Shown here: positions 5,772 through 10,873 of the stretch, piece by piece | Position numbering within the stretch: position 1 is the stretch's first letter | Layout of the letters: every line of letters begins with the position of its first letter | Assembly: GCA_021545595.1 (NCBI GenBank) | Contig: JAJRVG010000026.1 | Coordinates: 1 to 10,873, forward strand | DNA: 10,873 nt | Direction: 5' to 3' | From: Zetaproteobacteria bacterium | GTDB taxonomy: Bacteria > Pseudomonadota > Zetaproteobacteria > Mariprofundales > Mariprofundaceae | Notes under the pieces: generated by a model | Told to the model about the DNA's origin: nothing | Databases searched by the model: none | What the model saw: the letters and a program-made list of their open reading frames with translations, nothing else | Translations under genes and position numbers: made by a program

Positions 5772-7136
5772 TTGATAGCACCGGATAAACGCAAGATTTA
5801 TGTCCTCGATACCAATGTTCTCATTCACGACCCCCATTCACTGAGCCGTTTTGATGAGCACGATGTTGTTCTTCCCGTTGTGGTGCTGGAAGAGATGGAT
5901 AAGGTAAAACGGGGTTTTGATGAACTAGCCCGAAATGTGCGTGAGGTCTCCCGCTATCTTGATGAGATCAGTGATGTTGCTGATATGGAGGAGGGGTGTC
6001 CACTGCCGGGGGGAGGGCGTCTCTTTTTCCAGGTGAGTCATGATGTTAGCAGCGTGTTGCCGGAATCATTTTCACGTAGTTATGGTGATAACCGGATTCT
6101 TTCCGTAACCATGTCGCTGCAGAAGGAGAATCCTGAGCGTGATGTGATTCTGGTCTCCAAAGATATCAACCTGCGTATCAAGGCACGCGCGGTGGGGCTT
6201 GTTTCCGAGGACTATCGATCCGATCGGGTGGTTGATGATATTGACCTGCTCTCCAGTGGTCAGGTCAGGGTGGATGATGAAACCTGGGGCGCGATGGCTC
6301 AGGAGATGAAGGTGGAGGGGCTTGATCATGGTAATCGCTACACGGTGACATGGCCTGAGGAGCTGCCTCTGCCGTATCTTAACAGTTTTATCCTCCCCCC
6401 CGGAGACCGGGAGCTCGCCTATCGCTGTGTGGAAGCCGACCGGGAGAACCGGGTGGTTAAAATGGATGACTCCTACTCATATCGAAGTGAGCGCCATGCT
6501 GTATGGGGGGTTCAGGCAAGAAATCTGGAGCAGGATATGGCAATGAATCTGCTGATGGATCCCGAACTTGATATCGTTACCCTGCTGGGGCTTGCCGGCT
6601 CCGGTAAGACGCTGTTAGCGCTTGCCTGCGGACTGCATCAGACACTGGATGTGGGTGGCTATGATAAAATCCTGGTGACGCGTGCAACTGTACCGATGGG
6701 GCAGGATATCGGCTTTCTCCCGGGAACTGAGCGGGAGAAGATGGAGCCCTGGATGGGTGCAATCACCGATAACCTATCTCACTTGCTGGGCGAAGAGGCG
6801 CAGGACCTCGCATCTATACTGGGCGAACATCGTATTGAAATCGCTGCCCTCTCCTTTGCCCGGGGGAGAACTTTTTCACGTACATGGCTGATTGTGGATG
6901 AGGCACAGAACCTGACACCGCACCAGATGAAAACCATCGTGACACGCATGGGTGAAGGTTCGAAGATTATTATTCTTGGTAATAATGCGCAGATTGACAC
7001 CCCGTACCTGACAGCGCACACCAATGGTCTTTCCAAGGTGGCGACACAGTTTTCTGACTGGGCCTATTCAGGCCAGATCACGTTAAAAGAGAGTGAGCGC
7101 TCCCGCCTTGCTGCGCATGCAACTGAGGTTTTGTAG
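5772..7136 (+). CDS. phoH: PhoH family PIN-domain/P-loop ATPase
   Basis: A 454-residue cytoplasmic protein joining an N-terminal PIN nuclease-like domain (about 8-150) to a C-terminal PhoH ATPase domain (about 240-440), the PhoH2 or YlaK type, thought to couple ATP hydrolysis to RNA unwinding and cleavage. PIN acidic residues are visible at D13 (VLDTNVL), E40/E41, D106 (GDNRIL) and D131 (VSKDINL). The Walker A motif is GLAGSGKT (273-280) and Walker B is WLIVDEAQN (372-380), followed by the PhoH signature GNNAQIDTP (403-411). The length is normal and nothing is missing. The start is TTG 5772, placed 6 bases after AGGAG (5761-5765); translation from it runs straight into the PIN strand. It is monocistronic and flanked by hairpin arrays on both sides, which may shape its mRNA ends. 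The symbol is by family; whether it belongs to the phosphate regulon is unknown. Confidence 0.93.
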   Translation: MIAPDKRKIYVLDTNVLIHDPHSLSRFDEHDVVLPVVVLEEMDKVKRGFDELARNVREVSRYLDEISDVADMEEGCPLPGGGRLFFQVSHDVSSVLPESFSRSYGDNRILSVTMSLQKENPERDVILVSKDINLRIKARAVGLVSEDYRSDRVVDDIDLLSSGQVRVDDETWGAMAQEMKVEGLDHGNRYTVTWPEELPLPYLNSFILPPGDRELAYRCVEADRENRVVKMDDSYSYRSERHAVWGVQARNLEQDMAMNLLMDPELDIVTLLGLAGSGKTLLALACGLHQTLDVGGYDKILVTRATVPMGQDIGFLPGTEREKMEPWMGAITDNLSHLLGEEAQDLASILGEHRIEIAALSFARGRTFSRTWLIVDEAQNLTPHQMKTIVTRMGEGSKIIILGNNAQIDTPYLTAHTNGLSKVATQFSDWAYSGQITLKESERSRLAAHATEVL

Positions 7137-7140
7137 ATTC

Positions 7141-7322
7141 GGATCTGTTTTTTAGATCTGATTCAGGCCTTCCATGGCCTTCACCCTACGGGCGGCCTGA
7201 AGTCCGTCCAAATCTACTGTCCTGTAGATTTGTGATTCAGGGCATCCATACACTGTTTCAGAACACAAAACCAATCACTTAGTTTTTGATTTTGGTGACC
7301 CATCCATGGGTCACATGGATGC
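7141..7322. repeat. Tandem and nested hairpin array downstream of phoH
   Basis: The gap between phoH and the convergent kinase gene is filled with inverted repeats: 7141-7159 (GATCT/AGATC around a T-rich loop), 7165-7180 (AGGCC/GGCCT) competing with 7162-7201 (TTCAGGCC/GGCCTGAA), 7209-7232 (CAAATCTAC/GTAGATTTG, perfect 9 bp), 7270-7296 (ACCA-ATCA/TGAT-TGGT with a TT bulge) and 7295-7314 (GTGACCCAT/ATGGGTCAC, perfect 9 bp). GCATCCAT (7242-7249) and ATGGATGC (7315-7322) form an outer 8-bp stem enclosing the last two. It shares two sequence blocks with the array upstream of phoH. No stem is followed by a clean T tract, so a standard terminator for either gene is not evident, though the region probably ends both transcripts. 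Confidence 0.78.
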
Positions 7323-7343
7323 ACTGACTTTTTCAGAGTCTCC

Positions 7344-8894
7344 TCAGGGGTTTGGTACTTGCGGCCAGCGGCCACTGTCTGAGATAAACTCGATGTAGGG
7401 CTCAACGGGGCGCTCGTAGTCGGCCAACTGTCCCTCCAGCACCTTAATATCCGCATCAGAGATGTCCCGGCCCGCCTCTTCCCGTCGGCCAACCCTTGCT
7501 CTCAGTGTCTGTTGGTCAATATCGAGCCAGTAGAAGTGCCATGGCACTCCCCCTCTGTTGCCCAGTGCTGCAGCACGCTCACGGCTCGCCGGATAGAGGA
7601 ATGTTGCATCAAGAATTACAGAGAAACCGGCCTCAAGCACCTTCTCTGCTGCATCGAACATGGCCTGGTAGGTAAGCCTGTGCATCTCATCACCATACAG
7701 AGGCAGATCGGGATGATCTGCAGCTATGCGCTTGCGTGTCGCATCCGAGCGGATGATAACAGCGCTTATATATTGGAGCCCAAGCAGTGCCAGATGGCTT
7801 TTTCCGCTGCCTGAGAGCCCGCCTATGATAAACAACTCCGGCTTTTGCCCGGTTGTCAGGTACTCTGCTGCCATGGTGTAGTAGTGGTGGATATCATGGT
7901 GCATCGCTTCGGAGGCTTCTTTGCTGAATTCAGGATCACTGCCAGCCTCATTTAACAGCAGGCAGGAGACCTTGCCACGAACGCCTGCTCTGTATGATAG
8001 ATAGAGGGGAAGGAGCTTCAGCCCGTCGTAATCGCCACTCTGTTCAAGATAACGGGAGAGAAATCGATAGCCGAGGTCGCTTCTGTTTCTGGAATCGCAA
8101 TCCATAACAAGAAATGCGGTATCACTCATGGTATCGATCATACGGAATTCATCACTGAACTCGATACAGTCAAATGGTGTGGGCTGGTTGTTAAACAGCG
8201 TAATATTTTTCAGGTGAAGATCGCCATGGCAGTTTTTTACAAACCGGGCCTGCCTCTGCCTGATCATGGTTTGGAATCTGTCATACCATGCCTGGCTTTT
8301 TTTCCTCAGACTGGAGAGCAGAAGAGGGGAGACATCTTGCTTTCCGGCCTGTTCCGCATACTTCAGGCTCGCCTCTATATGGCTCTGCAGAAACTCAGGC
8401 TCGCCGAAATGCCGGATGTAGGGTGAGCTCTCCGCATGCTGGTGGAAGCAGGCGATAGTTATGGCGAGTTGATCCATCCATGCGGGATCAAATCTTGCTT
8501 GCATCAGCCGGGCATCAAAGAGGTCCCTCTGGTCAAAGCGGATCATCTTAACACAGTAGTCAATCGCATTCAGCTGCTGCTTCAGGTCACTGCCCAGTAT
8601 GTATCTGTCGTTATGCTGGAACAGGGGCAGGAGATCCAGATAGATGTCAGGTGCCAGTCGCCGGTTCAGGTCGAGTTCGTCACTGCACGCCTTGAGCCGT
8701 TTTTCAGGGGTGCTGAAATCAAGAAAACCGAGATTCAGAGGCTTTTTTATTTTATAGGCAAAAGCTCCGGCCAGAAAAACCCATGAGATATGGGTCTGCA
8801 GCACGGTGATGTCTGAGGTCGGATGGGGATAAAATTCAGGGTTTCCAAAGGCCTGGACGTGTGCCGGTAGCGACTGAAACAGAGCTTTTTCCAT
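7344..8894 (-). CDS. Bifunctional aminoglycoside-phosphotransferase-like kinase / P-loop ATPase
   Basis: A 516-residue cytoplasmic protein of the APH-plus-AAA architecture, found in many proteobacteria but with no settled substrate. The N-terminal kinase-like half has FLAGAFAYKIKKP (40-52, probable ATP lysine), the catalytic HGDLHLKN (223-230) and the metal-binding segment FDCIEFSDEFR (241-251) with IDTMSDTAF. The C-terminal half is a zeta-toxin or polynucleotide-kinase-like P-loop domain: GGLSGSGKS (358-366), IIRSDATRKRIA (380-391), VILDATFLYP (426-435), and the lid arginines in RARVGRREEAGRD (465-477). Both halves look intact. The start is ATG 8894, chosen by family alignment because no clear ribosome binding site precedes it, which is unusual next to its well-marked neighbours. 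It is convergent with phoH and divergent from ctaB. It should not be read as a drug-resistance gene on this evidence. Confidence 0.9.
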   Translation of the reverse strand: MEKALFQSLPAHVQAFGNPEFYPHPTSDITVLQTHISWVFLAGAFAYKIKKPLNLGFLDFSTPEKRLKACSDELDLNRRLAPDIYLDLLPLFQHNDRYILGSDLKQQLNAIDYCVKMIRFDQRDLFDARLMQARFDPAWMDQLAITIACFHQHAESSPYIRHFGEPEFLQSHIEASLKYAEQAGKQDVSPLLLSSLRKKSQAWYDRFQTMIRQRQARFVKNCHGDLHLKNITLFNNQPTPFDCIEFSDEFRMIDTMSDTAFLVMDCDSRNRSDLGYRFLSRYLEQSGDYDGLKLLPLYLSYRAGVRGKVSCLLLNEAGSDPEFSKEASEAMHHDIHHYYTMAAEYLTTGQKPELFIIGGLSGSGKSHLALLGLQYISAVIIRSDATRKRIAADHPDLPLYGDEMHRLTYQAMFDAAEKVLEAGFSVILDATFLYPASRERAAALGNRGGVPWHFYWLDIDQQTLRARVGRREEAGRDISDADIKVLEGQLADYERPVEPYIEFISDSGRWPQVPNP

Positions 8895-8899
8895 ATGAT

Positions 8900-8955
8900 G
8901 ATTATAGACGGTGATGATAGACGATTATAGATGGTATAAGCGGGATAGTATAAGC
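8900..8955. repeat. Short direct repeats just upstream of the kinase/ATPase gene
   Basis: Three imperfect 11-mers, GATTATAGACG (8900-8910), GATGATAGACG (8913-8923) and GATTATAGATG (8923-8933), are followed by two copies of GTATAAGC (8934-8941 and 8948-8955). Read on the minus strand, two of the 11-mers contain TATAAT, a perfect -10 hexamer, at 8906-8901 and 8929-8924. The second would give a leader of about 23 bases. No -35 fits well. These may be regulator sites, overlapping promoters or a local slippage product. Confidence 0.5.
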
Positions 8956-9010
8956 AGGCTTTTCTCTATTACAAAACACCCCCAATCTACCGACCTTCAC
9001 TCTTTATTCA

Positions 9011-9024
9011 TTGATTTGGATCAA
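9011..9024. promoter_or_regulatory. Perfect FNR/Anr-type box upstream of ctaB
   Basis: TTGAT-TTGG-ATCAA matches the FNR consensus TTGAT-N4-ATCAA at all ten specified positions. It lies 119 bases before the ctaB start and 117 bases from the divergent kinase start, and could serve either. The nearest -10-like hexamer toward ctaB is TATATT at 9060-9065, which would put the box near -54 rather than the classical -41.5. Whether it activates or represses is therefore open. Confidence 0.7.
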
Positions 9025-9082
9025 CCACCTGTTTTCCCTTGCGGGGGCTGATTTTCTTTTATATTGTTCCCTTGTCACGACA

Positions 9083-9105
9083 GGTGAATACTTTTTATAT
9101 TCACC
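9083..9105. promoter_or_regulatory. Inverted repeat in the ctaB leader
   Basis: GGTGAATA and TATTCACC form perfect 8-bp arms separated by 7 bases. It lies 26 bases before the ctaB ribosome binding site. The size suits either a dimeric repressor operator or a leader hairpin. I do not recognise the site. Confidence 0.45.
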
Positions 9106-9142
9106 GTGATTTAGGCCGGAAAAACAGACAGGGAGGTGAGGC

Positions 9143-10036
9143 ATGAACGAACAGGTTCTGGAACAGACCCGGGCACATCAATCTACTCTATCCGCCTATA
9201 TCTCTACTGCCAAACTCGGCATTGTCGGCCTGACACTTGTGGCAGCCCTGACCGGCATCTATTTTGGTAATCATGGCATTCTACCGGACTGGAGCGTTAT
9301 TTTCTGGACGTTCCTGACACTGGGGCTGGCAACAGCAGGCTCCTGCATGCTTAACAATGTCTATGATCGTGATATTGACCGTGTGATGAAACGAACCAGT
9401 AAACGTGCAATGGCTCTGGATGTTCTGCCAGTTCAGCAGGTAACCATTGTTGCACTCCTGCTCTGTGTCGGCTCTCTCTCTCTGATGGCTTACGTGGTTA
9501 ATCCGTTGTCTGCCCTGGTGACTGCCGTTGGTGTTGTTGGTTATGTTGTGGTTTATACGATGATGACCAAGCGCACCACACCATGGGCAAATCAGCTGGG
9601 TGGAATTGCCGGGGCGGTTCCGCCGATAGTCGGTTATGCAGCTGTAACCGGAGAGATCGGTGCTGCTGCATGGATTCTTTTTGCTATCATGGTGGTCTGG
9701 CAACAGCCGCATGCGCTGGCTCTGGCGCTTAAATATCGTAAAGATTATGCGCGGGCCAGTGTTCCCGTTATTCCTGTCGCCTGTGGCGTCTATGCCACAA
9801 AGGTTCGTATTGCTATCTATACAGCTGTTCTTGTTCCAGTCGCGACGCTGCCTTACCTCTTCGGGATGGCCGGCGTTTACTATCTGGCTGCTTCGATTGC
9901 TCTCAGTGCCATATTCCTGTTTACGGCCATACGTTTTCTCCTCTCAGAGCGTGATTGTGATATGCGTGTGTTCGCCTTCTCACTGGTCTATTTTGTTCTT
10001 CTGTTTAGTACGCTGGTGGTCGACGCGATCCACTGA
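9143..10036 (+). CDS. ctaB: Protoheme IX farnesyltransferase (heme o synthase)
   Basis: This UbiA-family inner-membrane prenyltransferase adds a farnesyl group to heme b, giving heme o for bo3-type oxidases or as the precursor of heme a. Its 297 residues match the usual length. The first Asp-rich motif is NNVYDRDIDRVMKRT (71-85), which binds the prenyl diphosphate through magnesium. The loop YTMMTKRTTPWANQLGGIAG (138-157) and VPPIVGY (159-165) follow. WQQPHALALAL-KYRKDYARA (186-205) is the second motif region. About eight or nine hydrophobic segments surround these. ATG 9143 follows GGGAGG (9131-9136) at 6 bases. It stands alone, with no cytochrome oxidase genes nearby, so its partner oxidase is elsewhere. 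A perfect FNR box and an inverted repeat upstream suggest oxygen- or redox-linked expression. Confidence 0.95.
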   Translation: MNEQVLEQTRAHQSTLSAYISTAKLGIVGLTLVAALTGIYFGNHGILPDWSVIFWTFLTLGLATAGSCMLNNVYDRDIDRVMKRTSKRAMALDVLPVQQVTIVALLLCVGSLSLMAYVVNPLSALVTAVGVVGYVVVYTMMTKRTTPWANQLGGIAGAVPPIVGYAAVTGEIGAAAWILFAIMVVWQQPHALALALKYRKDYARASVPVIPVACGVYATKVRIAIYTAVLVPVATLPYLFGMAGVYYLAASIALSAIFLFTAIRFLLSERDCDMRVFAFSLVYFVLLFSTLVVDAIH

Positions 10037-10227
10037 GTTTTTGAAGCAACCAGCTTCTCTGCCACTGTTAGTACGATAAAAAATATGCTTGTCCCATCTC
10101 TCACAAAAGCGGAAACCTGTCCGCCCGAATTGTGGCAATCCACCTATGGGGTGTAAGAATATTCTGAATTTTCAGAGCATTGTTAAATATAACCCCAGGT
10201 GATTTACTGTTGATTCGATAGTTGAGG

Positions 10228-10788
10228 CTATCTATCAGTCACTCTGGAAATGCCAAGCTGATACTCCGTAACCCCGTCGTGCTGGTAGATCTCAAGCGCG
10301 GGCAGTGAAAGTCTGTAGCCATACTTTTCGGCCCACGCTTTCATGGCCTGATAGCCCCTGTATGATCCTGTTATTGCACCACCTCTGAATGTGGCGATCA
10401 GCACCTCCCGCTCCGGCAGAGTTTCAGACTCAAGCGGGGCAGGCACATGGGCACGACTGGAAATCAGATATCCAACTTTGCTACGACGCTTGCTTGCATG
10501 AACACTGTTTCCATCCATCAGCAGAACGCATGGAATTTCAGGCTCAATGTTGGCTTGACGAAGATCTCTCGCAACCTTTTCAAATATCCCGTTAATATTG
10601 TCGTAGGAGCCGACATTCAATATGTAGGCTATGTGATAGGGTGCCGACATACCCATTTTCAGCTCTGTCTGAGCGAATGTTCTGAGATACCACATCGCTA
10701 CAGCACTTCCCATGATGGTCATCAACAGAGCAATAATGATAGCAATAATGAAGCTGTTTGGCGGGCTTAAATCCAGTTTTTGAGGCAT
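10228..10788 (-). CDS. Membrane-anchored GyrI-like (effector-binding) domain protein
   Basis: A 186-residue protein with one N-terminal transmembrane segment (about 12-33) and a soluble domain resembling the GyrI-like small-molecule-binding fold. Both halves of that fold are suggested: NVGSYDNINGIFEKVARDL-xx-ANIEP with the following CVLLMDGN (58-94), and TGSYRGYQAMKAWAEKYGYR (140-159) with LEIYQHDGVTEYQLGI (165-180). GyrI-like domains usually sit on AraC or MerR regulators or stand free in the cytoplasm, and some bind or hydrolyse small molecules. No DNA-binding region is present here. The arrangement (N-terminal anchor plus GyrI domain) recalls eukaryotic TEX264, though the resemblance is only architectural. 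ATG 10788 is the natural start, but the best ribosome binding site (GGAG) is 11 bases away. The ligand and the side of the membrane are unknown. Confidence 0.75.
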   Translation of the reverse strand: MPQKLDLSPPNSFIIAIIIALLMTIMGSAVAMWYLRTFAQTELKMGMSAPYHIAYILNVGSYDNINGIFEKVARDLRQANIEPEIPCVLLMDGNSVHASKRRSKVGYLISSRAHVPAPLESETLPEREVLIATFRGGAITGSYRGYQAMKAWAEKYGYRLSLPALEIYQHDGVTEYQLGISRVTDR

Positions 10789-10822
10789 CTGTTTGTAGGC
10801 TCCAGATTTGAAATGGGAGGGT

Positions 10823-10873
10823 TCACACCCCTGTTTCCTGAATATAGCAGATCAACTCCGGCTGCGCCTGTTC
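10823..10873 (-). CDS. Possible 3' end of a minus-strand gene running off the window
   Basis: From the right edge a minus-strand frame reads 16 sense codons and then TGA (10825-10823), ending PELICYIQETGV. Codon choice looks ordinary, and the stop is 34 bases before the GyrI-like start, a usual operon spacing. Sixteen open codons are weak evidence, so this is tentative and the product cannot be named. Confidence 0.35.
   Translation of the reverse strand, partial: EQAQPELICYIQETGV

Noticed and set aside
5606..5794. Minus-strand 62-codon frame over the hairpin array
   Set aside because: It has no ribosome binding site, its peptide follows palindromic DNA, and it overlaps the phoH start.
5636..7201. 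phoH as cargo of a transposon with terminal inverted repeats
   Set aside because: The inverted 14-base match lies inside the hairpin arrays rather than at their ends. No transposase or target-site duplication is visible, and phoH is a normal chromosomal gene.
7344..8894. Aminoglycoside resistance gene
   Set aside because: The kinase motifs belong to the broad APH superfamily fused to a P-loop domain, a widespread housekeeping-type architecture with no resistance context.
9281..9712. Minus-strand 143-codon frame inside ctaB
   Set aside because: It is antisense to conserved ctaB motifs and has the histidine-, asparagine- and cysteine-rich composition of a shadow frame.
10037..10227. Terminator or small RNA between ctaB and the GyrI-like gene
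   Set aside because: Only weak stems occur (GAAGC/GCTTC at about 10047-10061, TCTGAA/TTCAGA at 10163-10176), none followed by a T tract.

Overview
The window looks like a chromosomal segment of a Gram-negative, respiring proteobacterium. The pointers are gene families (WecA/MraY-type sugar-phosphate transferase, heme o synthase, polyferredoxin-like membrane Fe-S protein, Crp/Fnr regulator), a tRNA run Gly(GCC)-Cys(GCA)-Leu(TAA) in the same order as E. coli glyW-cysT-leuZ, tRNA genes with encoded CCA, and canonical AGGAGG-type ribosome binding sites. GC content appears near 50%. A gamma- or zetaproteobacterium would fit, but the sequence alone does not settle this. There is no transposase, integrase, phage gene or CRISPR array, so most of it reads as ordinary core genome.

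Layout. 210-1868 (+) is a WecA-like polyprenyl-phosphate sugar-1-phosphate transferase with a long extra C-terminal membrane region. It overlaps an AT-richer unknown gene (1868-2326). Facing them is a minus-strand pair, a DUF190 protein (3082-3414) followed by a Crp/Fnr regulator (2390-3076), possibly preceded by a 31-codon small ORF. Divergent from that pair is a membrane 4Fe-4S protein (3581-4999). A minus-strand tRNA operon follows (5408 down to 5045) with a recognisable promoter and an intrinsic-terminator-like hairpin between the first two tRNAs. Then come phoH with an N-terminal PIN domain (5772-7136, +), a bifunctional APH-like kinase/P-loop ATPase (7344-8894, -), ctaB (9143-10036, +) behind a perfect FNR-type box, a membrane-anchored GyrI-like protein (10228-10788, -), and perhaps the last 16 codons of another minus-strand gene at the right edge.

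How the genes relate. The regulator, the Fe-S membrane protein, heme o synthase and the FNR box suggest redox or respiratory control, but only the FNR box ties a site to a gene, and the local regulator lacks FNR's Fe-S cysteines. phoH and the tRNAs are RNA-metabolism genes. The others look unconnected.

The most unusual content is non-coding. phoH is flanked on both sides by dense strings of back-to-back short hairpins (5521-5756 and 7141-7322). One hairpin occurs in both strings with three compensatory base-pair changes in its stem, while its loop region and leader are identical. A second block is shared in inverted orientation. This points to a mobile or modular family of structured intergenic elements.
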